Assembly (NCBI GenBank): GCA_019359415.1
Contig: JAHHHH010000073.1
Location: forward strand, 1-39,723
Reading direction: 5' to 3'
Length of the DNA: 39,723 nt
Source of the DNA: Iphinoe sp. HA4291-MV1
Lineage (GTDB): Bacteria > Cyanobacteriota > Cyanobacteriia > Cyanobacteriales > Nostocaceae
Every line of letters begins with the position of its first letter. Within the stretch, counting starts at the first letter, position 1. A program made the position numbers and the translations under genes. Below, piece after piece: positions 26,459 through 37,385 of the stretch. The notes beneath the pieces were generated by a model, which was not told the DNA's origin, did not search any database, and worked only from the letters and a program-made list of their open reading frames with translations.

Positions 26459-27181
26459 TTATACCTTGTGTAAATTCTCTTTTAACTGAGTTTGTAGCCA
26501 GTGTTCAAATAGTTCGTTGAGCAGTCGCTCTTGCATTTGTTCATCTAACTGAGCTGGTAGTAGCTTTTCTAGCCGTACAATCACAATCCAATCTCCTAAA
26601 GGTGTTGGTGGTAAAAGTTGACCAGGCTGAATTGATGCCAGCATATTTGCCAGGATTGGATGGGGAATTGCCAACTCCACCGGACCTATTAAGCCACCTG
26701 TTTGAGCCTCAGAACCTAGAGAATACTCGCGAGCCAGTTCGCTAAAAGACTGTTCCCCTTCCTGAATTCGGAAGTAAAGCTCTTGGGCAATACAAATATC
26801 TTTAACCCGAATGAGAGAATAGACAACCCTATCTAACTTTGCCTTACGTTGAAGAAAGTAGGACTGTAACTTATCTCCCCAAGTACTTCGCTTGAAGTTT
26901 TCCAGTTTTATGTCACGTGTGGCTAGAGAGTCTAGTTGTTCACGGCTTACACCACGAGCTTGCAACCATGCTTGCAGCTCACCTTCAGAATTCAACTGAT
27001 GCTGTTGGTAGAACTGCTTATAAGCCTGAGTGTTTTCTTCTGCTGTCAAAGTATGGTTGGCGATCGCACTGTCGATAATAATCTCTCGCATCAACTGCGG
27101 CAGCATTCCGTACTGCTTCAGTAGAGGAATGAGTTCGTCATTACTAATGGCGCGATCGCCGACTTGTAAAACTGGAATCAT
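26459..27181 (-). CDS. PpiC/parvulin-type peptidylprolyl isomerase
   Basis: 240 residues. The N-terminal SurA-like helical region (DDELIPLL-like NDELIPLLKQYGMLPQLM; QLDSLATRDIKLENFKRSTW) is followed by the parvulin domain around residues 120-215: VVYSLIRVKDICIAQELYFR, FSELAREYSLGSEAQTGGLI, and the LGDWIVIVRLEKLLP strand. No signal peptide is visible, so it acts in the cytosol or is exported without a classical signal. In cyanobacteria similar proteins are often linked to bacteriocin/peptide ABC exporters, but none is nearby. It begins 400 bp from the divergent CHAT gene. Confidence 0.88.
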   Translation of the reverse strand: MIPVLQVGDRAISNDELIPLLKQYGMLPQLMREIIIDSAIANHTLTAEENTQAYKQFYQQHQLNSEGELQAWLQARGVSREQLDSLATRDIKLENFKRSTWGDKLQSYFLQRKAKLDRVVYSLIRVKDICIAQELYFRIQEGEQSFSELAREYSLGSEAQTGGLIGPVELAIPHPILANMLASIQPGQLLPPTPLGDWIVIVRLEKLLPAQLDEQMQERLLNELFEHWLQTQLKENLHKV

Positions 27182-27584
27182 AACCTCCTAGATGTGATAA
27201 TTGTCACTTCGGGATAGAGAAAGTGAATGAACTTTTCAGATTTTATCAACATATCTTAATAATAGTATTTCTAGTCTGACCGTACTAACTATTCAAGTAT
27301 CAAGCGATCGCCTGATTATATAGTCTTTGTGAAAAATTATTCATATTCTCTATAACAAACGCTTGAGTATGAAAAAATTTAAGCGATAGCCTTTGGCGGG
27401 CGCTCTGCGCCATCGCTCTTTTTCTTCCAACACCTTTCTTTTAAGAGGATTTAACCCAATCTACGCATTTTGTCAAAAAATCTTTATAAAAAAACGCATT
27501 TCGTATGAAAAAGATAATGAAATAACCCTGGTCTAAAAACAAGTAACAAATATAAAATCTTGACATCATAAGGAGTAAAATATA
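27182..27584. repeat. Intergenic region with interspersed hairpin
   Basis: About 400 bp between divergent genes. The hairpin AGCGAT...ATCGCT (27382-27417), with inner GC-rich arms, resembles repeats found elsewhere in cyanobacteria. Otherwise AT-rich with the CHAT promoter; AAGGAG precedes that gene's ATG by 9 bp. Confidence 0.5.
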
Positions 27585-30413
27585 ATGAAACGAAAACTTC
27601 TACTCAAGAAAATACAGAATTTCTTCAAAAGAATATATAAGAGGCGTTCCCTTTTTCTGGCTGCCTTATTATTTATCCTCTCAGGAATCTCGCCTGTTGT
27701 TGCTGCTAAAGTTTCTTCACCAACCTCCATTGTCCAATCTCCATATGATGCGGAACAGTTAGCGAACAAGGCTGTCAAACTCTATCAGAGTGGAAAGTTT
27801 GCGGAAGCAGCGACGGCTTGGAAACAAACAGCAACTGTTTTTGCTGCTAAAGGAGATAAATTAAACCAAGCAATGGCATTGAGCAATCTCTCTTTGACTT
27901 ATCAACAATTGGGACAGTGGGATCAAGCGACAAAAGCGATTGAAGACAGCTTGGCACTTTTGAAAACACCATCACAAGGAAAGGAAGAATTAAAAATCCT
28001 GGCTCAAAGTTTGGATATTCAGGGGTCTTTGCAAAGAGAATTGGGTCAAACAGCAGATGCTCTCAACACTTGGCAACAAGCGACTAAAATCTACAGCCAA
28101 ACGAATGAGCCGGAAAAATTAGCACAGAGCAAGATTAATCAGGCTCAAGCAATGCAAGATTTGGGTCTTTATCCCCGTGCTTGTAGTACTTTATTAGAAG
28201 TCTTAAATAAAGACATAGGAGTGAAAAATTGTCAAGAATTAAATCAATTAAAGCAAGAGGAATTAACGCAAAGGCTCCAAGTCATTGCAGATAAACCTCC
28301 TTCTCTATACAGAGTTGTGGGATTGCGAAGCCTAGGGGAACTGCTGCGATTTGGGGGTCAGTTAGAGCAGTCTCGACTTATTTTGGAAACCAGTTTAAAC
28401 CAGGCTCAAAAATTGAACTCTCCCCAAGAGCTAGCTGCTGTCTATCTTAGTTTAGGCAACACCGCAAGTGACTTAACTGACCCCGAAGTAGAAAGGGTTC
28501 GCCGCAAACGAGAGGAGTATGAACAAAAAGCATTAGACTCTTATAGCCAAGTCGTAAAGTTGTCCCCATCGCTAACTACGCGACAACAAGCACAACTGAA
28601 TCAACTTAGCCTGTTGCTGAAACTTCTAAAATTGTCACAAGAAGAGAAACTCCAAAAATTGTCAGAAGCAGAAGAATTATGGAAAACGCTCAATCCTCAA
28701 CTGAGTAGCTTGTCTGCTAGTCGCACAGGAGTGTATCTCCAAATCAACTTTGCTCAGAGTTTAATCAAATTAGCTCAACAAGAAAAGTTCGCACTCAACA
28801 AAGCTAATTCCAAACTCCCAACTTTTAACGAAATTGATAGGATATTGACTAGAGCAGCAGAACAAGCCAGAAGTTTAGGAGACAAAAGAGCCGAGGCTCA
28901 TGCTTTGGGTTATCGTGGCGGACTGTATGAACTGACTGGACCTACGCAAAATTTGTCCCAAGCAGAAGGATTGACAAAACAGTCTCTGAGTATAGCTTCA
29001 AATTTTTCAACACCGGACATATCCTACCAGTTTTTCTGGCAGTTGGGACGGATACATAGAGATCAAGGAGATACCCCAGATGCGATCGCTGCTTACACCA
29101 AATCATATCATGCTCTTCAATCGTTACGTAGCGAATTAGTAGCAATTAACCCAGAAGTACAGTTTTCTTTTCGGGATAGTGTCGAACCAGTCTATCGACA
29201 GTTAGTTGAGTTAGACTTAAAAGATGCGGATTCCTTAGAAAAAGCTGGAAAAAGTAAAGAAAGCAAAGAACGGCTAGTTCAAGCTCGTGACGTGATAGAA
29301 TCTTTGCAATTAGCTGAACTAAATAACTTTTTCCGAGAAGCCTGTGTAGAGGCAAATCCCAAACAAATTGATGCAATTGATCAGACAGCAGCAGTTATTT
29401 ATACAATTGTTTTGCCAGATCGGTTACAGGTTCTTCTTAGCCTACCAAAGCAACCTCCCAGCCTTTATACAACTCTTATTCGTCAGGAAGAACTTGAGAA
29501 AACTGTAAGAGACGTGCGAGGTTCTCTCGTAGCTCCTGTCAGTGAAGTCCCGGACTTTTTACCCAAATACAAACAATTATATGACTGGCTGATTCAACCA
29601 CTAGAAACAGAATTGGCAAACAGTAAAGTCAAGACTCTGGCTTTTATACTGGATGGAGAGTTGCGGAATATCCCTATGGGTATCCTTTTCGATGGCAAGC
29701 AGTATCTACTAGAAAAGTATGCCATTGCTTTAACACCTGGTTTGCAGTTAGTCAACCCAAAACCAATTGCGCAAGTTGGTTTAAAAGCCATAACAGCAGG
29801 ATTAAGCCAAGTCCGCAAGAACTTTCCCCCACATCAGGGTTTTGGACCATTACGTAACGTAGAAGATGAACTGAAACAAATCAAGAATTTGGGAGTTTCA
29901 GACCGGCAATTCCTCAACGATAAATTCACTAGCATTGAGATCAAAAAACAGACTACTGCTTCTCGTATTCCTCCAATAGTCCATTTAGCAACTCATGGTC
30001 AGTTTAGCTCCAAAGCTGAGGATACCTTTATCCTCGCTTGGGATAGCCGCATCACTGTTAAACAGTTGGGTAACTTACTGCGAGACAACACCCAGTACCG
30101 AGGTAGACCAATCGAATTATTGGTTCTTAGCGCTTGTGAGACAGCAAGTGGAGACAGTCGAGCTGCTTTAGGACTGGCTGGAGTGGCGGTGCGGGCTGGC
30201 GCGCGCAGTACACTGGCAACACTTTGGGTAGTAGAAGATAAAAGTACTGCTCAAGTCATGGGTGATTTTTATCGTCAGTTAGAGCAAGCCAGAAAGACAA
30301 ACATAAATAAAGCAGAAGCACTGCGTCAAGCACAACTGGCTCTGAAGAAAAATCAGCAGTACGAACATCCCCATTATTGGGCACCGTTTGTTATGGTGGG
30401 AAATTGGCAATAA
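27585..30413 (+). CDS. Exported TPR-CHAT domain protein (caspase-like)
   Basis: 942 residues. A positively charged N-terminus with hydrophobic segment LFLAALLFILSGISPVVAA (about residues 24-42) forms a signal peptide or anchor. A TPR region with repeats such as LANKAVKLYQSGKFAEAATA and LSNLSLTYQQLGQWDQATKA runs to about residue 550. The C-terminal CHAT domain follows, with the catalytic dyad His804 (VHLATHGQF) and Cys851 (LVLSACETASGDS) and AGARSTLATLWVVEDKSTA. CHAT proteases are caspase-like peptidases that in some bacterial systems execute cell death or cleave partners recognised by TPRs. The AAGGAG site and ATG are clear. No gasdermin or other effector lies beside it, so its substrate is unknown; an export signal would put it in the periplasm. 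Confidence 0.9.
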   Translation: MKRKLLLKKIQNFFKRIYKRRSLFLAALLFILSGISPVVAAKVSSPTSIVQSPYDAEQLANKAVKLYQSGKFAEAATAWKQTATVFAAKGDKLNQAMALSNLSLTYQQLGQWDQATKAIEDSLALLKTPSQGKEELKILAQSLDIQGSLQRELGQTADALNTWQQATKIYSQTNEPEKLAQSKINQAQAMQDLGLYPRACSTLLEVLNKDIGVKNCQELNQLKQEELTQRLQVIADKPPSLYRVVGLRSLGELLRFGGQLEQSRLILETSLNQAQKLNSPQELAAVYLSLGNTASDLTDPEVERVRRKREEYEQKALDSYSQVVKLSPSLTTRQQAQLNQLSLLLKLLKLSQEEKLQKLSEAEELWKTLNPQLSSLSASRTGVYLQINFAQSLIKLAQQEKFALNKANSKLPTFNEIDRILTRAAEQARSLGDKRAEAHALGYRGGLYELTGPTQNLSQAEGLTKQSLSIASNFSTPDISYQFFWQLGRIHRDQGDTPDAIAAYTKSYHALQSLRSELVAINPEVQFSFRDSVEPVYRQLVELDLKDADSLEKAGKSKESKERLVQARDVIESLQLAELNNFFREACVEANPKQIDAIDQTAAVIYTIVLPDRLQVLLSLPKQPPSLYTTLIRQEELEKTVRDVRGSLVAPVSEVPDFLPKYKQLYDWLIQPLETELANSKVKTLAFILDGELRNIPMGILFDGKQYLLEKYAIALTPGLQLVNPKPIAQVGLKAITAGLSQVRKNFPPHQGFGPLRNVEDELKQIKNLGVSDRQFLNDKFTSIEIKKQTTASRIPPIVHLATHGQFSSKAEDTFILAWDSRITVKQLGNLLRDNTQYRGRPIELLVLSACETASGDSRAALGLAGVAVRAGARSTLATLWVVEDKSTAQVMGDFYRQLEQARKTNINKAEALRQAQLALKKNQQYEHPHYWAPFVMVGNWQ

Positions 30414-30440
30414 TAGAACTTACGCACTATCTCTGCTGTG

Positions 30441-30651
30441 AAACCCGGTTTCTTCGTTCGTATTTGGTTGCGAAACAGACGATTTTTGGTAGAAACCGGG
30501 TTTCTTTGCGTAAGTCCTGAATAAGCTACATACACCTGGTTGTAGGGGTACGCATGCTGTACTCCTACAACCAGGTGTAGTCAAAATCTGTTGGTGAAGG
30601 AATGTGGGAGTTAGTCAGTTAGTCAGTAGGGTGGGCAGCATTGCCCACCCT
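30441..30651. repeat. Three consecutive long inverted repeats
   Basis: Hairpin 1: AAACCCGGTTTCT (30441-30453) with its complement at 30491-30503. Hairpin 2: TACACCTGGTTGTAG (30531-30545) with its complement at 30565-30579 plus 6 more inner pairs, a stem of about 21 bp. Hairpin 3: AGGGTGGGCA (30628-30637) with its complement at 30642-30651. They lie between the CHAT gene and the fasciclin gene, which converge here, and may act as terminators or be mobile repeats. Confidence 0.75.
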
Positions 30652-30715
30652 TACATAAGGAGTGCCGCGGTGAAGTACCCCATCGCATAGCAGATGGGAA
30701 ATTTCGCGGAATTAG

Positions 30716-31318
30716 TTAAAATCCGGGGGGTAGAAGTACCTTGTCAACTTCAATAATCACACCATTCTTCGTTCTGATAGAGGGATGCTTACCGATCGCA
30801 TTATTCAGCTTGACTGTGCCTTCTGGGTCAACAGTTATTTTAACTTGGTCACCTTCAACAGTTGTGATTGCCTTACCATTTAGGTCTTTAGCGTCAGCCT
30901 CTTTAGAATCAATTGGACCAGAAACTAAATGATACTTCAGCACTCGGAGCCGATTTTGTGGCTGACTATATCGCTCAAAGACGTCTTTAGGTAAAGTATT
31001 AAAGGCTTCATTGGTTGGAGCAAAAATTGTGAAATAACCCGGTTGCTTCAGAGTTTTCAGAAGACCTGCTTGTTTCAATTCATCAAAAAGATTGGCAAAT
31101 TTACTATTTTGGGCAAGGTTATCAGCAATGTCTTTCTCTGAGTTACGATAAGGATAGGCGAGATGAGCAGAGGGCTGAAAAAGAGCTCTTGGAGGATAGA
31201 ATCTGGCTAAAACAGGAACACTGATGAGGGTACTGACACCAGCAATTCCTACAGCGTAAGCCAACTTTCTGAACGATCTCTTGGTGATTAGGGCATTTAA
31301 ACGATTTTGATTAAGCAT
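30716..31318 (-). CDS. Secreted fasciclin (FAS1) domain protein
   Basis: About 200 residues from the ATG at 31318 (MLNQNRLNALITKRSFRKLA), which heads the signal-like region; an earlier ATG at 31345 adds nine residues. The hydrophobic stretch AVGIAGVSTLISVPVLA (about residues 22-38) is a signal peptide. The FAS1 domain then runs from about 65 with FANLFDELKQAGLLKTLKQP, YFTIFAPTNEAFNTLPKDVF, YHLVSG and VIIEVDKVLLPP. FAS1 proteins mediate adhesion or extracellular binding. It converges on the CHAT gene across the hairpins. Confidence 0.9.
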   Translation of the reverse strand: MLNQNRLNALITKRSFRKLAYAVGIAGVSTLISVPVLARFYPPRALFQPSAHLAYPYRNSEKDIADNLAQNSKFANLFDELKQAGLLKTLKQPGYFTIFAPTNEAFNTLPKDVFERYSQPQNRLRVLKYHLVSGPIDSKEADAKDLNGKAITTVEGDQVKITVDPEGTVKLNNAIGKHPSIRTKNGVIIEVDKVLLPPGF

Positions 31319-32332
31319 AAAAGTAGATGATTGATACGTAAACACTTGAAAACTTTCCCGATTTCTAGTCGGAGATTCTTAAGGTCAAAACCACCCTTTT
31401 AGGTTGTGTGGATAGGAGGCTATAGGAGGAAAGCCCAACGCCCTTACGGGTATCTCTTAGAGGAGACGCTTGACGCGATTCGTAAGCTTCTCTTTTAGGA
31501 GGCACGCCAGTCACCACAACGGAGGCTCCCTCCCTTCTCCTGTCGGAGACGCTGCGCATTGGCGGAGCCTGCGCTTTGCACTTACGGGTTTGCAGTCGCC
31601 TCTGTCGGGAAACGTCGGTGCAGCGCTGTCTCACCGCAACGTGTACTGGCTCCCTAAGGTGCTGTTCTCCTTGACTCATGGTTTTACAGTTCATGCTCAG
31701 CCAAGTTTTAAGTCTCAATGCTAACTACAACTCATTCAAGGGTGATTCCTTAAACGTTTTCTGCATTGCAGCAATTTTTGTATTTTCGATATTAAAGCAA
31801 ATAAGCTGCTTATTTGCACAAAACTTTTTTCTATGGTTTAAAGTAGTTAAATCTAATTTTTTCTATGTTTTGGCTTATTTTCTCTATCTTTGGTTTATTG
31901 TCCTTATTCTTTCTTTATGATCTATGATTATAACTTTAAATTTTTGTTTCTCGTTTTTTAGAACATAAAAATTTACACATTTCCGGCGATTTCCAGCAAA
32001 TTGCTTGAGACATTCCAAATACTGCACTTTTTCGTTAAGGTACTCAAGAGGCAAGAGTTCTCTAATTGAGAGTAAGCTCATCTCCCGGAGTCGCGCATGG
32101 AGGCTTTCTTGGGAATTGGGAATTGGGAGTAGGAATCTCTTTTTTTCTTCCCCCATTTCCCATTCGCTATTCCCCAAATCAGCGGGCGGCGATTCCTAAG
32201 CGACAGTCACGGTACGGGGTAGCTATCGCCGATTTCCGGTAATTATTGATTTTGAACTCTTGACTCTTGACAAATTTCACAAGTTACGTAATCTTAATGC
32301 GTAGTCATCCGTCCTCAACACAAGTGCTTGAG
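31319..32332. other. Repeat-rich region without a firm gene
   Basis: About 1 kb. GC-rich interspersed repeats with inverted arms fill 31430-31670. An AT-rich stretch follows (31740-31930). On the minus strand 32090-31887 an open frame reads HARLREMSLLSIRELLPLEY then NEKVQYLECLKQFAGNRRKC, which looks protein-like but starts inside repeat DNA (32110-32170) and has no usable start. It may be a decayed gene. Confidence 0.4.
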
Positions 32333-33973
32333 TTAACTTCTTCCTTTGAAAGAATCAAGCCATTCTTGAACTTGTGTTCTGGCAATATCGCGAGCGCCTA
32401 AACCAAACGCCAACGCAATAGCAACGGCGAGCGCCCCCAGTAAAAGTCCAAAAGCCAAATTTACAATATCACTGGCAACACCAATCTGTTGCAGTGCCAT
32501 TGCAGATACAAGGGCAATGATAGCAATCCGGGTGATCTGTCCCAAAATTCGTGCTTGGCGATTGCCAGAACTGGTAATAATGTTAAATGCAAGATTTGCC
32601 AGAAACAAACCAATAGCGAATACCACCAATCCAGCTAAAATCCGCCCCAACACTATCACAATATTAGTCACCAATACTGTTAGCGCCGGAATATTCAGGA
32701 TATCAATCGCTGCCAAAGTTGCAAACAGCATAATGCCAACTAGGACGATTATGCCGACAATTTCTGATGGAGTGCGGGTTGTAACTGGAGAAACTGTTGG
32801 TTCTTGTGGAATGACAACTCGTCTAGTAGGTGACGGCAGACCTAAGACAGAGAAAATATTATTAAACCCTATACTTGTGAGGATACTGGTCACCAGTTCT
32901 GCCACAAACCGCCCAACGAAATAGGCAATAATCAAGATAGCGATCGCTGTAAAGATAGCCGGTAGTGTATTCAGAATCTGTTGCAGCATCGCGATCGCTG
33001 GTACAGAAATTGCCTGGATTTGCAGTTGATTGAGTGCCGCAATTGCGACAGGAATCAAAATCAAGACATAGACAATCGTGCCAATAATTGTCGATAGAGA
33101 TTGCGTTCCTGAAACTGCACTCAATCCAAACCGACTTCCTAAATTGTCAATTCCCGTTGTCGCCAGTAAGTTTGTGACAATCCGACGTACTATGTTAGCT
33201 ACAAACCAGCCAATCAAAGCAATTAACGTTGCACCCAAAATATTGGGCAGCATTGAGATAATCTGTGTGACAAGAACTTGTACTGGTTGTAATGCTTGGT
33301 TTAACCCTAGGCTATCAAGCACCGGGATGAGAAAGACTAAAAAGATAAACCAATACAGAGCATTACTAATAGTCTCACTTAGGGATAACTGATTGAGACC
33401 TGATGCATCATCTTGTGGTGGATTTAATCGTTCATCTATTCGCAACGCTTGCAGTCCGCGTACTGTTATCAGCTTGACTACAGTAGCCACTAACCAAGCG
33501 ATTCCTAAGAAAATAGCTGCACCCGCAAATCTGGGTAAGTAGTCACCAATTTGCTTGAGAAAACTGCTCAGCGGCTGAGAAGCGACTCTGAGTTGTAGTT
33601 GATCTAAAACAGCAACTATTGTTAAAAGTAGGATGCCCCAAAAGACTAAGCCGGAGATAATTTTCTCCACTTGGGGAGCATCCCCACCACTCGTTACTCC
33701 TGCAGCAATGCGGTTGTCTATATTGGTGCGATTGAGGAGGGAGCGAACTATAGCGGATACAACAGCAGCAATTAACCAGCCAATTAACAAAATTAGCACT
33801 GCTCCCAACAATTGGGGCAGAAAATCAATCACTCGTTGTAAAGTTCTTTGTAGGTAAGTCATGGCATCGGATTGTTCCGATGGCAATGTCGACGATTGTG
33901 CGAAAAAATTAAACATTTTCATTGATAAACCAACTTCCATCACCTGGGTTATCTCTTGCCAAGTTGTGTTCAT
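32333..33973 (-). CDS. Multi-helix MscS-like channel (TM-helix-repeat protein)
   Basis: 546 residues with about ten hydrophobic segments. Repeats of a two-helix unit recur (LPQLLGAVLILLIGWLIAAV; LPRFAGAAIFLGIAWLVATV; LPNILGATLIALIGWFVANI; LPAIFTAIAILIIAYFVGRF), each followed by an (R/N)-rich IDNR/IDNLGSRF-type turn. This is the mechanosensitive-channel TM repeat (CmpX/YkoM-like) family rather than a single-domain MscS. The C-terminus ends in a Gly/Ala-rich helix (LLLGALAVAIALAFGLGARD). It likely forms an osmotic-stress pore or a membrane scaffold. The ATG at 33973 has no strong ribosome site. Monocistronic by position. Confidence 0.85.
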   Translation of the reverse strand: MNTTWQEITQVMEVGLSMKMFNFFAQSSTLPSEQSDAMTYLQRTLQRVIDFLPQLLGAVLILLIGWLIAAVVSAIVRSLLNRTNIDNRIAAGVTSGGDAPQVEKIISGLVFWGILLLTIVAVLDQLQLRVASQPLSSFLKQIGDYLPRFAGAAIFLGIAWLVATVVKLITVRGLQALRIDERLNPPQDDASGLNQLSLSETISNALYWFIFLVFLIPVLDSLGLNQALQPVQVLVTQIISMLPNILGATLIALIGWFVANIVRRIVTNLLATTGIDNLGSRFGLSAVSGTQSLSTIIGTIVYVLILIPVAIAALNQLQIQAISVPAIAMLQQILNTLPAIFTAIAILIIAYFVGRFVAELVTSILTSIGFNNIFSVLGLPSPTRRVVIPQEPTVSPVTTRTPSEIVGIIVLVGIMLFATLAAIDILNIPALTVLVTNIVIVLGRILAGLVVFAIGLFLANLAFNIITSSGNRQARILGQITRIAIIALVSAMALQQIGVASDIVNLAFGLLLGALAVAIALAFGLGARDIARTQVQEWLDSFKGRS

Positions 33974-34356
33974 GGTTGTTCAGAATTAAAGTTGAGTGTT
34001 ATTGCAGAAAACACCTTAGATGCTTCTGATGTGGATTGCCCTGATAATCCTACACTCCCGTAAGTTTACCAGCGTTTTGTTTACAAATTTACCAGTAAAG
34101 TCATACAGAAAAATGGATATTAAGAGCAATTTTTGTAGTTTGTTATTGATTATTTAGTTTTATAAAAAAATAGCTATATAGAAATTCTAAATCATTTCTA
34201 AACAATTTCTGTTCCCTATTCCCTGTTAAGCGTTCCCTGCCCTCATGAGACGATTTACAACTCAAGTAGGACTGCTATAAAACAAATTACTGTCTCTTAA
34301 TCAAATTTTTCCCAATCTATAACGTCTACAGTGCTAGAGAGCAATTATTATCTTAG
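33974..34356. other. Intergenic region
   Basis: About 380 bp, AT-rich, with short CCCTATTCCCTGTT-type interspersed repeat near 34210. No gene seen. Confidence 0.5.
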
Positions 34357-34788
34357 TCAATTGGAAAAACAGGATTCTTCCTACAAGTTGAAGGAGCCTC
34401 GATTGATAAGCGCGATCATGCTGGCAATGCATGTGAGCAAATTGGTGAAACAGTCGCATTTGATAAAGCAATCAAGGTGGCGCTTGACTATGCTAAGAGC
34501 CATCCAGATACACTGGTCGTTGTGACTGCTGACCACGGACACACTGGTCAGATCATTCCTAACCCGACCGCAACTGATCATAGCCCAGGCAAATATAGCA
34601 CGCTCATCACTGCTGATGAGGCGTTGATGACAGTTAATTACGCGACCAATCTACCCGAACAATCACAAGAACACACTGGCACCCAAGTGCGTATTGCCGC
34701 TCAGGGACCGCAGGCGACGGGCGTCGTTGGCGTCATTGACCAGACTAATCTGTTTCACATTCTCAGTCGTGCAATTGGCGCAGAATAA
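34357..34788 (+). pseudogene. 5'-truncated alkaline phosphatase (PhoA family)
   Basis: The frame open from 34357 reads [20 protein letters not shown] then [20 protein letters not shown] and [19 protein letters not shown], the C-terminal third of PhoA-type alkaline phosphatases with the metal-ligand motifs ADHGHTG and [10 protein letters not shown]. The natural end [15 protein letters not shown] follows. The N-terminal half with the catalytic Ser is absent; a stop lies at 34354-34356. Some 140 of about 450 residues remain. No start codon with a ribosome site exists, so this is a remnant and not a working enzyme. Confidence 0.8.
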
Positions 34789-34839
34789 CTGTGCATTATG
34801 TGGCAGTGTAGCGAAGAATCTCTACTTCTGCCCCCCTAC

Positions 34840-34937
34840 AGCAATCCGGAATCATTTGTCAGAAAATACTAAGCTTCACCAAACCTGGTATCTGGGAGAT
34901 AGCGGTTTGGCAATCTCACGAATGATTCCGGATTGCT
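34840..34937. mobile_element. MITE-like element with 17-bp inverted ends
   Basis: AGCAATCCGGAATCATT (34840-34856) and its exact complement (34921-34937) bound a 98-bp block without an ORF; inner arms are also partly complementary (TTTGTCAGA/...CTCACG region). Followed by TATATTAAAAAA. Confidence 0.7.
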
Positions 34938-35033
34938 ATATATTAAAAAAGCATTTCATTTTGTGCAACAATAGCTTCGTGTATCCTAAGGATTTTTTCT
35001 AGTTACAGCGTTTTTCAAATAAATGCACCACGG

Positions 35034-35064
35034 GGTAGGGGCACGGGTAGCCTTTGCCCCTACC
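35034..35064. repeat. GC-rich hairpin repeat
   Basis: GGTAGGGGC (35034-35042) pairs with GCCCCTACC (35056-35064), with one further A-T pair. A common interspersed hairpin type in cyanobacterial intergenic DNA. Otherwise 34938-35193 shows nothing. Confidence 0.6.
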
Positions 35065-35193
35065 TACCAAAATCTGTGGTTTAATTAACTGAAAATAGCT
35101 GTAAACTACAATCAATAGCTGCTTGTCAATTTCTGTATTCTTTGAGCCGTGAGATTTTAGAAAAATAAAATGCAGCCATAGCAAATATGTAGA

Positions 35194-35646
35194 ATGTCTC
35201 AAGTTTTTGAACAATCAATTCAAATTAATGCTACAGCCACAATAGTGGAGCGTTGCATTACCGAACATGCTCTCATGCATCGCTGGCTTAACCCTGCCTT
35301 GCGTTGTGAACCGGTCGGTACGTGGAGTACCAATGTCGGTAGCAAAAGTCGATTTGTGATTCAAATACCAGTCATAAAACCGACATTAAATAGTACAGTT
35401 GTGGAAAGACAGCCCGGTTTAGTCGTATGGGAGTTCCAGGGTTTTTTTCAAGGGCGCGATCGCTGGGAATGCCAACCAGTAGACAAAGGAACATGCCTGG
35501 TTAACCGCTTTGAATTCCAGATTCCCAACCCTCTTGTGAATTGGGGTTTCAAAACCTTTGCTCAAAATTGGACAAAAGAAGATATGCAAACTCAACTGCG
35601 TCGGCTCAAGCGCGTCGCAGAGGAAATGCAACAAGGGTTTGGCTAA
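35194..35646 (+). CDS. SRPBCC family protein
   Basis: 150 residues. The START/polyketide-cyclase-like pattern is VFEQSIQINATATIVERCIT, HRWLNPALRCEPVGTWSTNV, FVIQIPVIKPTLNSTVVERQ, WEFQGFFQGRDRWECQP and a final amphipathic helix (LRRLKRVAEEMQQGF). Such proteins bind hydrophobic ligands or act as cyclase-like enzymes in a helix-grip cavity. The ligand is unknown. The ATG is preceded by an AT-rich region without a strong ribosome site. Confidence 0.85.
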   Translation: MSQVFEQSIQINATATIVERCITEHALMHRWLNPALRCEPVGTWSTNVGSKSRFVIQIPVIKPTLNSTVVERQPGLVVWEFQGFFQGRDRWECQPVDKGTCLVNRFEFQIPNPLVNWGFKTFAQNWTKEDMQTQLRRLKRVAEEMQQGFG

Positions 35647-35804
35647 ATCAGTATATCCCTTGCACAAATAGTGTGAAGATGGAAACAACCAACTCTTGGA
35701 CAGGAGGATTCTGCCTCACGGCTATGTAGACATGAGGACAGTAGGCGCGATCGCTCTTTCTCTTTTCTTTCTCTGTGCGTCTCTCTTGCCTCGTGCGGTT
35801 CCAT

Positions 35805-35842
35805 AAAAAAAGAAAGTGCGTCACGACAAACGCTAACGCACT
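35805..35842 (-). terminator. Terminator of the chl operon (after chlN)
   Basis: On the minus strand the stem AGTGCGT/ACGCACT (35815-35821 and 35836-35842) is followed by TTCTTTTTTTA. It is 31 bp past the chlN stop and in the correct orientation. Confidence 0.8.
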
Positions 35843-35872
35843 CAATGAAATTTATTACGGAAAGGGGTGAAG

Positions 35873-37303
<1,431 letters not shown>

Positions 37304-37325
37304 CTAAAAGCGCACCTTAAAGCAG

Positions 37326-37357
37326 GGCTGGCAGATGTACAGGACATGGTACCAGCC
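37326..37357 (-). promoter_or_regulatory. Hairpin between DUF5331 and chlN
   Basis: GGCTGG (37326-37331) and CCAGCC (37352-37357), with inner GTAC/GTAC, form a short stem 50 bp before chlN. It lacks a T tail, so it may be an attenuation or processing element rather than a terminator. Confidence 0.4.
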
Positions 37358-37385
37358 AGTCACCCTTAGATTCAACAGAATTAAG

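Noticed and set aside
31365-31724. Opposing ORFs at 31365-31718 and 31470-31724
   Set aside because: They fall in inverted GC-rich repeats and read as Arg/Ser/Pro-rich noise; repeat DNA often stays open in several frames.
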